8,339 bases of DNA from DASPLH01 sp035627675. GTDB taxonomy: Bacteria > Acidobacteriota > Terriglobia > Terriglobales > Acidobacteriaceae. Within the stretch, counting starts at the first letter, position 1; each line of letters opens with the position of its first letter. This document shows positions 1 to 5,716 of this stretch, one piece after another. The notes below the pieces were generated by a model. The model ran no database searches. It was not told the origin of the DNA and was given only the letters and a program-made list of their open reading frames with translations. The stretch spans positions 1 through 8,339 of the forward strand of contig DASPLH010000058.1 of assembly GCA_035627675.1 (NCBI GenBank), given 5' to 3'. The translations under genes were made by a program, and so were the position numbers.

Positions 1-755
1 CGCTGACGGGAGCCTTCAGCCAGTACGACGAGATCTCGGTGTACACGTACGGCAACACCGTCCGCCAGCAGCAGGACTGGGTGGCCGCGCTCAGCGATCG
101 CGTGACGCTGGCACTGCGCAAGACCGGGGAGATCCAGGGACGCGGCGCAGGGCCGATGGTGGCCGACAGTCCGCTGACGATGGGGCCCAGCGTCAATGGC
201 CGCCCGTTCGATCCATCTGCCCCGGCCAATCCGTCGATGCGCAACGCAAATCCGCCCGAGCCTTCGCGTGTCCTCAACGACGCGATCCTTCGCGCCGCGC
301 TCGACCTCGGCAAGCGGGACCGTGCCCGCCGCAAGGTCATCTTCGTCATCAGCGACGGACGCGAACAGGGAAGTACCGCGAGTTACAGCGATGTGCAGAA
401 GGTGCTGCTCTCCAACGAGGTCACGCTTTACGCCGTTGCCGTGGACGCTTCGGCCATTCCGGGCTACAGCAAGCTGGCCAGGATCCGCCTTCCCCGGCAG
501 GGCTACAGCAACATCCTGCCGAAGTACGCCTCGGCTACCGGCGGAGAGGTCTTCAGCGAGTTCTCCCGCGAAGCCATCGAGCGCTCCTACGCGGGCGTTA
601 CCGAGCAGGCCCGCAACCAGTACACGATCGGCTACACAAGCGCCACGAACGTTCCCGGCACTTACCGGAGCATCGAGGTGCGCGTAAAGGGCTCCTCGGA
701 CTGGAAGGTTTACGCCCGCGACGGTTATTACCCCCTACCTCCCGCGCGACGGTGA
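1..755 (+). CDS. VWA-domain protein, acidobacterial VWFA-related family (C-terminal part, 5' truncated)
   Basis: The reading frame is open from base 3 to the TGA at 753-755, giving 250 visible residues; the true start lies outside the window. The visible part matches the second half of acidobacterial VWFA-related proteins (TIGR03436-like): a SRVLNDAILRAA segment, a hydrophobic strand ending in VIFVISDGRE (a late metal-site loop of VWA domains), a TLYAVAVDAS strand, then SATGGEVF and the characteristic end with NQYTIGYTS and ARDGYYPLP. A Gly/Pro/Asn/Ser-rich stretch (bases about 140-265) sits between the early VWA strand and LNDAIL and is probably a loop. The DxSxS motif and any signal peptide would be upstream and cannot be judged. 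Family members are usually exported and are thought to mediate protein binding; the ligand is unknown. Where relatives usually have T-x-L-Y-D-A, this copy has V-L-N-D-A, so the metal-site threonine may be missing. Confidence 0.85.
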   Translation, partial: LTGAFSQYDEISVYTYGNTVRQQQDWVAALSDRVTLALRKTGEIQGRGAGPMVADSPLTMGPSVNGRPFDPSAPANPSMRNANPPEPSRVLNDAILRAALDLGKRDRARRKVIFVISDGREQGSTASYSDVQKVLLSNEVTLYAVAVDASAIPGYSKLARIRLPRQGYSNILPKYASATGGEVFSEFSREAIERSYAGVTEQARNQYTIGYTSATNVPGTYRSIEVRVKGSSDWKVYARDGYYPLPPARR

Positions 756-801
756 TTGTACGTTCGTTCATTACTGGTAACGGGGAACTCTGCAATCGTT
801 G

Positions 802-810
802 TGGTATAAA
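802..810 (+). promoter_or_regulatory. Candidate extended -10 promoter upstream of the MglA-type GTPase
   Basis: TGG followed by TATAAA (805-810) matches the extended -10 form TGnTATAAT in five of six hexamer positions. No TTGACA-like box is present 16-18 bases upstream, which is tolerable for an extended -10. Transcription would begin near 817 and give a leader of about 95 bases to the TTG start at 913. Two ACCGGT palindromes (819-824 and 838-843) fall at the predicted start of the transcript, 19 bases apart, and could be an operator. Prediction from hexamer matching only. Confidence 0.35.
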
Positions 811-912
811 CCAGATTGACCGGTGTAGCGGGATCGTACCGGTAAGCATTCGGACTCCGCGCCTTCCGCGCCACCCCCATACGCGCTGAGCGCCCGATAG
901 CTGAGGCACTCC

Positions 913-1497
913 TTGAGTTTCATCAACTTCGCCGCACGTGAGATCAATTGCAAGGTTGTCTATTACGGCCCCGGTCTTGGGGGCAAGACGACCAATTTGC
1001 AGTACATCTTCGACAAGACTGCCGAAAAGCAGAAGGGGAAGATGATCTCTCTCGCGACCGAGACGGACCGTACGCTGTTTTTCGACTTCCTGCCGCTCGA
1101 TCTCGGCACGGTGCGCGGCTTCAAGACCCGGTTCCACCTCTACACCGTCCCCGGACAGGTCTTCTACGACGCGAGCCGCAAGCTCATCCTCCGGGGGGTG
1201 GACGGTGTGGTCTTCGTCGCCGACTCGCAGGAAGAGCGAATGGACGCCAACGTCGAGGCGCTCGACAACCTCATCGGCAACCTCAAAGAGCACGGATACG
1301 ACTTCTACAAGGTTCCGTACGTGCTCCAGTTAAATAAGCGCGATCTTCCGAACGCTCTGCCCGTCGATACCCTGAAGAAGGAACTGGTGAAGCGCAGCGA
1401 ACCCGTGTTCGAGGGCGTCGCCTTCCAGGGCACAGGCGTGTTCGAGACCCTCAAGGAAGTCGCCCGCCAGGTCCTTCTGGAACTCAAGAAGGGCTAA
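913..1497 (+). CDS. mglA: MglA-type Ras-like small GTPase
   Basis: This 194-residue protein is close to full-length Myxococcus MglA (about 195 aa) and is recognisable throughout. The N-terminus MSFINFAAREINCK is the family signature; the P-loop GPGLGGKT is at residues 19-26, the switch/PM3 region TVPGQ at 78-82 and the guanine-specificity motif NKRD at 141-144. Thr78 replaces the Asp of Ras-type DxxG, as in canonical MglA. The start is TTG at 913, supported by the family N-terminus and by TGAGG at 902-906 six bases before it. MglA binds and hydrolyses GTP and marks the leading pole in Myxococcus; related GTPases occur widely in non-gliding bacteria, where the role is poorly known. No MglB/roadblock GAP gene is adjacent here. 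The downstream gene begins 67 bases after the stop on the same strand, so co-transcription is possible but interrupted by a small hairpin. Confidence 0.93.
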   Translation: MSFINFAAREINCKVVYYGPGLGGKTTNLQYIFDKTAEKQKGKMISLATETDRTLFFDFLPLDLGTVRGFKTRFHLYTVPGQVFYDASRKLILRGVDGVVFVADSQEERMDANVEALDNLIGNLKEHGYDFYKVPYVLQLNKRDLPNALPVDTLKKELVKRSEPVFEGVAFQGTGVFETLKEVARQVLLELKKG

Positions 1498-1507
1498 GCT
1501 GCTCCAC

Positions 1508-1527
1508 GGAAGTTGGCAGAAACTTCC
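1508..1527 (+). terminator. Hairpin after the GTPase gene, possible weak terminator or processing site
   Basis: GGAAGTT (1508-1514) and AACTTCC (1521-1527) form a perfect 7-bp stem with a 6-base loop, 10 bases after the mglA stop codon. There is no T tract after it, so full Rho-independent termination is unlikely. The loop GGCAG could instead pair with CTGCC at 1530-1534, giving a mutually exclusive alternative fold. Confidence 0.3.
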
Positions 1528-1564
1528 TCCTGCCGCCGGGAGTCTAATAATCTAGGCATTCTCA

Positions 1565-2653
1565 ATGACTCTTCGCAATTTTCTGACTGCGGTTTTCTCT
1601 CTGCTGCTTCTCGGCTGTCTGGCCGTCGCACAGGGCAAGACGGATCCGGCCCCTGCCGCGATTCTTCCCGATGCCTTCGCGGGCTGGACGAAGTCTCCCG
1701 GCGCGCGAACCGGCACCGATGCCTCAATGGTTGACGGCGCGCAATCGCCCGTGCTCCAGGAGTACGGCTTCCGCGACTTCGAGCAGGCGGCGTACACGCA
1801 GGACGATCGCAGGATGACGGTTCGCGCCGCTCGCTTCGCGGACGCCAGCGGAGCCTACGGCGCATTCACCTTTTATCGCGAACCGAAGATGCAGGTGGAG
1901 AAGATCGGCACCATGGCGGCTTCGGCCAACGAGCGGGTCGTGTTCTTCCGCGACAACATCCTCGTGCAGGCCACGCTCGATCGCATTACGGCCATGACGG
2001 CCAGCGAACTGCGCGAGCTGGCGGCCAACCTGCCGTCGGTCAACGGGCCCGCCGCGCAGCTGCCGACGCTGCCGCAGTACCTGCCGCGCGAGCAACTGGT
2101 GCCCAACTCCGCCAAGTACCTGCTCGGAGAGAAAGCATTATCCGCTTCCGGACTGACCTTCTCTCTGCCTGCGCAGGTGGTGGACTTCGGCGCGAGCCCC
2201 GAGTTGATGACTGCCAGGATCGCAGTCGATCAGCAGCAGGCCGATCTTCTGCTGGTGAGCTATCCGACCCCGCAGATTGCCATCGAGAGACTGAATGCGT
2301 TCGAAGGCGCGAACCCGCAAACCCAGAACGTGACCTATGCGGTGAAGCGCAGCGGACCGATCGTGGCCGTCGTATCCGGCCCGATCTCCGAACGCGACGC
2401 GAGAAACGTCCTCGGCCGCATCAACTACGAGGCTGAGGTTACGTGGAACGAGAACACAGGGCTCAGCAAGCGCGACAACATCGGCAACCTCGTGATCGCC
2501 GCCGTAACTCTCGCGGGAATTATCTTCATGATCTCGGTCGGCACCGGCGCGATCCTCGGTTTTTGGCGTACCTGGACTCGTAAGTTGCTGCCGGGCCGGT
2601 ACGCCGAAAAGGGCGACGACGCAGACTTCATCCGGCTCAATATCAAGGACTGA
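1565..2653 (+). CDS. DUF6599-like exported protein with C-terminal membrane anchor
   Basis: This 362-residue protein begins with a signal peptide (MTLRNFLTAVFSLLLLGC...). Two processing routes are possible: the run L-L-G-C ending at Cys18 is a loose lipobox that Lgt could modify, while A-V-A-Q at 20-23 is a signal peptidase I type site. The mature part begins with a segment I recognise as typical of acidobacterial DUF6599 proteins (ILPDAFAGWTKS at 33-44, then VLQEYGFRDFEQAAYT at 63-78). A single hydrophobic helix at about 307-333 is followed by a basic WRTWTRKLLPGR tail, which suggests a C-terminal anchor with most of the protein outside the cytoplasm. Function is unknown. No Shine-Dalgarno sequence precedes the ATG; a TAATAATCT stretch (1545-1553) lies just upstream and could be a -10 element giving a very short leader. 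The family assignment is from memory and should be checked with a Pfam search. Confidence 0.85.
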   Translation: MTLRNFLTAVFSLLLLGCLAVAQGKTDPAPAAILPDAFAGWTKSPGARTGTDASMVDGAQSPVLQEYGFRDFEQAAYTQDDRRMTVRAARFADASGAYGAFTFYREPKMQVEKIGTMAASANERVVFFRDNILVQATLDRITAMTASELRELAANLPSVNGPAAQLPTLPQYLPREQLVPNSAKYLLGEKALSASGLTFSLPAQVVDFGASPELMTARIAVDQQQADLLLVSYPTPQIAIERLNAFEGANPQTQNVTYAVKRSGPIVAVVSGPISERDARNVLGRINYEAEVTWNENTGLSKRDNIGNLVIAAVTLAGIIFMISVGTGAILGFWRTWTRKLLPGRYAEKGDDADFIRLNIKD

Positions 2654-2656
2654 TCC

Positions 2657-2693
2657 GGGGTCTAAGCTCCTCAAAATGGATGAGTTAGACCCC
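2657..2693. repeat. Inverted repeat hairpin, possible terminator of the DUF6599-like gene
   Basis: GGGGTCTAA (2657-2665) and TTAGACCCC (2685-2693) are perfect 9-bp complements. The stem extends inward, after one bulged G at 2666, through CTC (2667-2669) pairing with GAG (2682-2684). It starts 4 bases after the DUF6599-like stop codon. No T tract follows, so it may be a transcript-end stabiliser rather than a true intrinsic terminator. From memory, similar GGGGTCTAA-type sequences recur between genes in acidobacterial genomes, so this is probably part of an interspersed repeat. Confidence 0.6.
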
Positions 2694-2701
2694 TCAAAGT
2701 G

Positions 2702-2722
2702 GTCGAAAACGGGGTTTTCGAC
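2702..2722. repeat. Perfect 9-bp inverted repeat with 3-base loop
   Basis: GTCGAAAAC (2702-2710), loop GGG, GTTTTCGAC (2714-2722). It is the second dyad in the same intergenic block. Part of it, GAAAACGGGGT (2705-2715), is also an exact inverted copy of ACCCCGTTTTC at 2797-2807, so it can fold locally or over 82 bases. Confidence 0.6.
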
Positions 2723-2791
2723 AGTTTCCACCGGCCCAAAATAGAATTCGCAAGTTATTGATTCTAAAGCAATTTAAGGCCGCAAAATTCC

Positions 2792-2821
2792 TTGACACCC
2801 CGTTTTCAACGCTCATAAGAT
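2792..2821 (+). promoter_or_regulatory. Candidate sigma-70 promoter with consensus -35
   Basis: TTGACA at 2792-2797 is a perfect -35 box; TAAGAT at 2816-2821 matches the -10 consensus in four of six positions with an 18-base spacer (CATAAG at 2814-2819 is an alternative with 16). Transcription would begin near 2828. The spacer carries the ACCCCGTTTTC arm that is complementary to 2705-2715. The promoter would drive the hairpin-containing leader at 2828-2914 and possibly the DUF5996 pair beyond it. Confidence 0.5.
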
Positions 2822-2827
2822 TTCCCC

Positions 2828-2914
2828 AGAAAGTTTTGACGGTCTAGCCTCCGTTGGAACTATTCTCCCTTGAAGGAAAGGTCGCTCCAGTTGCCGGGGC
2901 GGCCTTTTCATTTT
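2828..2914 (+). ncRNA. Predicted small RNA or attenuated leader ending in an intrinsic terminator
   Basis: Start and end are inferred: the start from the TTGACA promoter, the end from the terminator-like hairpin. The predicted RNA of about 87 nt has a small 5' hairpin (ACGG 2838-2841 with CCGT 2850-2853), a pyrimidine-rich and probably single-stranded centre containing TTCTCCC, and the terminator stem. It has no convincing reading frame. It could be a stand-alone small RNA, or a leader whose terminator must be bypassed to express the DUF5996 gene at 3039. I do not recognise it as a known riboswitch class. Confidence 0.35.
2875..2914 (+). terminator. Intrinsic terminator-like hairpin upstream of the DUF5996 gene
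   Basis: Bases 2875-2888 pair with 2896-2909 over 14 positions (11 Watson-Crick pairs and three G-U wobbles at 2876/2908, 2882/2902 and 2886/2898), with a 7-base loop. The 3' side runs into TTTTCATTTT (2905-2914), a broken U-tract. It points rightwards and lies 125 bases before the ATG at 3039, so it either ends a short RNA or works as an attenuator for the downstream genes. Confidence 0.55.
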
Positions 2915-3038
2915 GTCGGAAGATTCTTCCGCCGCAGAACACAATCGCTCCCCAGGCGTTCCATCCAACTGCCGAGGGAGATCGAGATGGAGATCCGGGA
3001 TCGCCGCATCTAAACGCGAATCGCAGGAGGTCGTTGTC

Positions 3039-3971
3039 ATGGCTCGCGATCAACGTTGGCCCGAGCTTCACCTCAGCAACTGGCGTACGACGCGTGACAC
3101 CCTGCACCTGTGGACGCAGATCGCGGGGAAGATACGCCTCGTGCTTACGCCCCGCAGCAATCATTGGTGGAACGTCCCTCTATATCTCTCCGTGCGCGGA
3201 CTGACGACCTCGCCGATTCCGTATCGCGGTGGCCAGTTCGAGATGGAGTTCGACTTCACCCGACACCAGCTTTCCATCGCCACCACCTGGAACGGATCGC
3301 GGCAGATAGCGCTCGAGCCGCAGAGCGTCGCGGAGTTTCACCGCCGCACGATGCAGGCGCTCCATGCCCTGGGTATCGATGTCCGCATCTACACGCGGCC
3401 CGTGGAGGTTCCCGGCGCTATTCCCTTTCCGCAGGACGAACAGCACCACGACTACGACCCGGAGTACGCACAACGCTTCTGGCGGGTGCTGCTTTCGAGC
3501 ACGGAGGTGCTGCACGAGTTCCGTTGCAGGTACCTCGGCAAGGTCAGCCCCATCCATTTTTTCTGGGGCAGCTTCGACCTGGCGGTGACGCGATTCTCCG
3601 GACGCCGCGCCCCCGAGATACCGAACGCCGATGCCATAACGCGCGAGGCGTACTCGCACGAGGTGAGCAGCGCGGGCTTCTGGCCCGGGGGCGTCTCCGC
3701 CACAGGCCTCGAACTCGGCGACGCTGCTTTCTACGTTTACATGGCGCCCACGCCGCCGGGATTCGGCGACCAGAAGGTGCTGCCGGCGCAAGCCTTTTTC
3801 GACCGCAACTTCGGCGAGTTCCTGCTGATGTATGAGGACGTGCGGACGAGTCCAGCACCCGAAAGGACGTTGATGGAATTCCTGCAAACCACCTATGCGG
3901 CCGGGGCGAACCTCGCGGGCTGGAACAGGGAAGAACTGGAAGTCAGATCGGAGGCGCAACATGCAGCCTGA
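3039..3971 (+). CDS. DUF5996 family protein
   Basis: This 310-residue protein is recognisable as DUF5996 from its conserved blocks: WPELHLSNWRTTRDTLHLWT (7-26), TPRSNHWWNVPLYLS (37-51), GLTTSPIPY (54-62), SPIHFFWGSFDLAVTRFSGR (170-189) and TREAYSHEVSSAGFWPGG (201-218). No signal peptide or membrane segment is visible, so it is probably cytosolic. The biochemical role is unknown; the many conserved His, Trp, Arg and Asp residues would suit an enzyme or ligand-binding fold, but that is inference. The start at 3039 is chosen because AGGAGG (3025-3030) lies 8 bases before it and the family similarity begins at residue 7; the same frame is open further upstream to 2913, but that extension is low quality and overlaps the terminator-like hairpin. 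The gene overlaps the next one by 11 bases, suggesting translational coupling. Confidence 0.92.
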   Translation: MARDQRWPELHLSNWRTTRDTLHLWTQIAGKIRLVLTPRSNHWWNVPLYLSVRGLTTSPIPYRGGQFEMEFDFTRHQLSIATTWNGSRQIALEPQSVAEFHRRTMQALHALGIDVRIYTRPVEVPGAIPFPQDEQHHDYDPEYAQRFWRVLLSSTEVLHEFRCRYLGKVSPIHFFWGSFDLAVTRFSGRRAPEIPNADAITREAYSHEVSSAGFWPGGVSATGLELGDAAFYVYMAPTPPGFGDQKVLPAQAFFDRNFGEFLLMYEDVRTSPAPERTLMEFLQTTYAAGANLAGWNREELEVRSEAQHAA

Positions 3972-4239
3972 ATGTACCCACACCGGCCGGATACGAATCA
4001 CCAACACCGACAAGCGCCAATGCGAGGAGTGCGCGAAACTGGGCGACACCTGGGTACATCTGCGGCTGTGCCTTGAATGTGGCCACGTCGGTTGCTGCGA
4101 TTCCTCGAAGAACAAACACGCTACTCGTCACTACGGCGCGACACAGCACCCGCTGATACGCTCCATCGAAGAGGGGGAACAGTGGGTGTGGTGTTATGCC
4201 GACGAGATGGTGGTAGGCGAGTTGCGGGAATCCGCCTAA
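3961..4239 (+). CDS. UBP-type zinc-finger protein
   Basis: This 92-residue protein is almost entirely one ZnF-UBP domain (PF02148-like). Likely zinc ligands are Cys5, His7, Cys21, Cys24, Cys37, Cys40, Cys45, His53, His57 and His63, in the usual C-x-H, CxxC, CxxC, C, H, H, H order, with CLECGHVGCCDSSKNKHAT as the clearest match. In eukaryotes the fold binds the C-terminal tail of ubiquitin; in bacteria such small stand-alone versions have no established role. The ATG at 3961 lies inside the end of the DUF5996 gene (11-base overlap, different frame) and has GGAGG at 3950-3954 with 6-base spacing, so the two are probably translated together. No export signal is visible. Confidence 0.92.
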   Translation: MQPECTHTGRIRITNTDKRQCEECAKLGDTWVHLRLCLECGHVGCCDSSKNKHATRHYGATQHPLIRSIEEGEQWVWCYADEMVVGELRESA

Positions 4240-4246
4240 GGCTTAT

Positions 4247-4328
4247 TCACCACGAAGGACACGAAGGGACACGAAGCCAGGCCAGCGACTCCTGCTTCCT
4301 TCGTGCTCCTTCGTGACCTTTGTGGTGA
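4247..4328. repeat. Long palindromic intergenic repeat built from CACGAAGGA units
   Basis: The left arm (4247-4276) contains three tandem units of 9-10 bases, CACGAAGGA, CACGAAGGGA and CACGAAG. The right arm (4299-4328) is an imperfect inverted copy ending in TGTGGTGA. The 22-base centre is not paired. The repeat begins 8 bases after the zinc-finger gene's stop and lies between convergent transcription units, where a hairpin of this size could protect or end transcripts. From memory, TTCACCAC...GTGGTGA palindromes with AAGGACACGAAGG cores are interspersed repeats in many soil bacteria. Confidence 0.75.
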
Positions 4329-4335
4329 GTCTTCC

Positions 4336-4365
4336 AAAAAATCAAAACGCCGCGCGAAGCGGCGT
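4336..4365 (-). terminator. Rho-independent terminator of tRNA-Thr
   Basis: Read leftwards, AACGCCGC (4365-4358), a 5-base loop and GCGGCGTT (4352-4345) form a perfect 8-bp GC-rich stem followed by TTGATTTTTTGG. The stem begins 16 bases after the CCA end of the tRNA gene, a normal distance for a tRNA terminator. Confidence 0.8.
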
Positions 4366-4381
4366 TGAACGGGGACAGAAC

Positions 4382-4457
4382 TGGAGCCGACGATCGGACT
4401 TGAACCGATGACCTGTCGATTACGAATCGACTGCTCTACCAACTGAGCTACGTCGGC
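4382..4457 (-). tRNA. tRNA-Thr, anticodon CGU
   Basis: Read leftwards, the gene is 76 bases including an encoded CCA. The acceptor arms are GCCGACG (4457-4451) and CGTCGGC (4392-4386), perfectly paired, followed by discriminator T and CCA. The D-arm contains AGCTCAGTTGGTAGAGC; the anticodon stem GTCGA/TCGAC encloses loop TTCGTAA, giving anticodon CGT which reads ACG (Thr). The T-arm has ATCGGTTCAAGTCCGAT with the standard TTC loop. No intron or mismatch is seen. Confidence 0.97.
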
Positions 4458-4467
4458 TTCTTCTGTG

Positions 4468-4497
4468 ATTTTATGCGACGACGCGCCCTTTCGTAAA
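4468..4497 (-). promoter_or_regulatory. Candidate tRNA-Thr promoter
   Basis: On the leftward strand TTTACG (4497-4492) and TAAAAT (4473-4468) are separated by 18 bases. They match the sigma-70 -35 and -10 consensus in four and five of six positions. Transcription would begin near 4461, four bases before the mature tRNA. Confidence 0.4.
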
Positions 4498-4500
4498 GTC

Positions 4501-4520
4501 GCCGCGCGCGAGTCCGCGGC
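4501..4520 (-). terminator. GC-rich hairpin after the complete VWA gene, weak terminator candidate
   Basis: GCCGCG (4501-4506) and CGCGGC (4515-4520) form a 6-bp stem with an 8-base loop, 17 bases after the VWA gene's stop codon on the leftward strand. Only GACTTTACG follows, so there is no real T tract. It may still separate the VWA transcript from the tRNA. Confidence 0.25.
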
Positions 4521-4537
4521 AGGCCGGCGTGATTCGC

Positions 4538-5707
4538 CTACTGCTTCGGAGCGTAGTAGCCCTTCCTCGTGCGCACTTTCACGTTCTTGAGATTCGCCGC
4601 GATCGAGATGGGGCGGAAGCGTCCGTCGGCGACGAAGTCCGCGGGCTTGTACGAGACGGCGTATTGGCTTCGAAGTTCGTCCTGGATGTCGTGGAACGCG
4701 TTCGCCACGTCCTGCAATTTGTAGGGGAAGAACACGCGCCCGCCCGTGGTTTCGGCAAAGCGTTCGAGCACCTTATCGCCGCGCGTCTTCACGCCGCTGA
4801 TGTTCGTGCTGATGGCGTAGATCGTGACCTCCGCGCGCTGCGCCATGTCGATGGCTTCTTCGCGGGTGACGCGGCTCTGGTTGTCTTCGCCGTCGCTCAG
4901 GATGATGATCGCGCGGCGCACCGGGCCTTTGCGCGAGGTCACACTGGCCAGCTTGTCGCGACATGCGTGATAAATGGCGTCAAACAATGCAGTACCGCCG
5001 CCCGGCCGCAGTACGCGCACGCCCTTGGAGAGCTTCTCCTGGTCGTCCGTGAAATCCTGCGTGATTTCCGCGGTCGAATCGAACCCGAGGACGAACGCCT
5101 GGTCGGCCCCGTGCCTCACGATCTGGTTCAGGAACTCGATCGCCGCTTCCTGCTCGAAGCGGAATCGGTCGCGGATCGAGTTGCTGGCGTCCACCAGCAG
5201 TCCCACGCGAAGCGGAAGATCCGTCTGGCTAGCGAACGAGGAGATCGAAGCCGGAGGCTTGTTGTCGTCGAGGATCTTGAGGTCGTCTCTCTTCAGATCC
5301 TTCACGAAGCGTCCATGCTTGTCGGTTGCCGTGAAGACGAGGTTTACTTCACTGACGGTGCGGACGATCGTCTCGATCGGCACGTCATCGTTGACGGGCG
5401 CGGGATCTGCCTGAGGAGGCTGGCCCGGAGCTTCCGGTTCCGGAGCCTTCAAGCCATCGGCGGCGGTCGCGGGAGCCGCCGGTTGCTGCTGAGCCGTGGG
5501 TTGAGCAGCAGGCGCCGGCTGTTGCGTCGGTTCCGCCGGAGCAGCCTGCGACGGCGCCGCCGGCGGCGGAGCGGTCTGCGGCTTCGCACCCGGAAACGTC
5601 CTCTGCTGGATGGTTGCGGAAGGGGCGGACGGAAGCTCCGCCGAGTTTTGCGCGACGGCCACGCCCGCCAGCAACGCTGCTTGTAAAACGATCAGCCCCG
5701 TTTTCAT
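4538..5707 (-). CDS. Exported VWA-domain protein, acidobacterial VWFA-related family
   Basis: This 389-residue protein has a signal peptide (MKTGLIVLQAALLAGVAVAQ, likely cleaved after residue 19 or 20), then a long Pro/Ala/Gln-rich linker (about 24-106), a short beta-rich segment (VNLVFTATDKHGRFVKDL, 121-138) typical of the acidobacterial VWFA-related family, and a VWA domain (about 165-345). The metal-site motif is complete: D173-A-S175-N-S177, Thr239 in GGGTALFDAI and Asp272 in LSDGED. The end carries YAVSYKPADF and RTRKGYYAP, as in relatives. Such proteins are exported and probably bind proteins through a divalent metal; the partner is unknown. The start at 5707 is chosen because the signal peptide begins there; the frame stays open further upstream into the rluD gene but that part is not protein-like. 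AAGGA lies only 3 bases before the ATG, and TATAAT sits just upstream, suggesting a very short leader. Confidence 0.93.
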   Translation of the reverse strand: MKTGLIVLQAALLAGVAVAQNSAELPSAPSATIQQRTFPGAKPQTAPPPAAPSQAAPAEPTQQPAPAAQPTAQQQPAAPATAADGLKAPEPEAPGQPPQADPAPVNDDVPIETIVRTVSEVNLVFTATDKHGRFVKDLKRDDLKILDDNKPPASISSFASQTDLPLRVGLLVDASNSIRDRFRFEQEAAIEFLNQIVRHGADQAFVLGFDSTAEITQDFTDDQEKLSKGVRVLRPGGGTALFDAIYHACRDKLASVTSRKGPVRRAIIILSDGEDNQSRVTREEAIDMAQRAEVTIYAISTNISGVKTRGDKVLERFAETTGGRVFFPYKLQDVANAFHDIQDELRSQYAVSYKPADFVADGRFRPISIAANLKNVKVRTRKGYYAPKQ

Positions 5708-5716
5708 GTGTCCTTG

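Noticed and set aside
1508..1534. H-type pseudoknot after mglA
   Set aside because: Connecting loops of 0, 1 and 2 bases are too short to span the stems; the two pairings are exclusive alternatives at most.
2677..2745. 22-codon open frame beginning inside the 2657-2693 hairpin
   Set aside because: No Shine-Dalgarno, and the sequence is explained by the inverted repeats.
2913..3038. Upstream extension of the DUF5996 gene to an earlier start at 2913
   Set aside because: The added 42 residues are low quality, overlap the terminator-like hairpin and lack a Shine-Dalgarno, while 3039 has AGGAGG at 8 bases and matches the family N-terminus.
4236..4442. Small open frame overlapping the tRNA gene
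   Set aside because: It covers the tRNA-Thr gene, its terminator and the palindrome; the tRNA structure is certain.
4529..5686. Long open frame on the plus strand opposite the complete VWA gene
   Set aside because: Arg/Asp/Val-rich antisense product of a GC-rich gene; the minus strand encodes a recognisable signal peptide and VWA domain.
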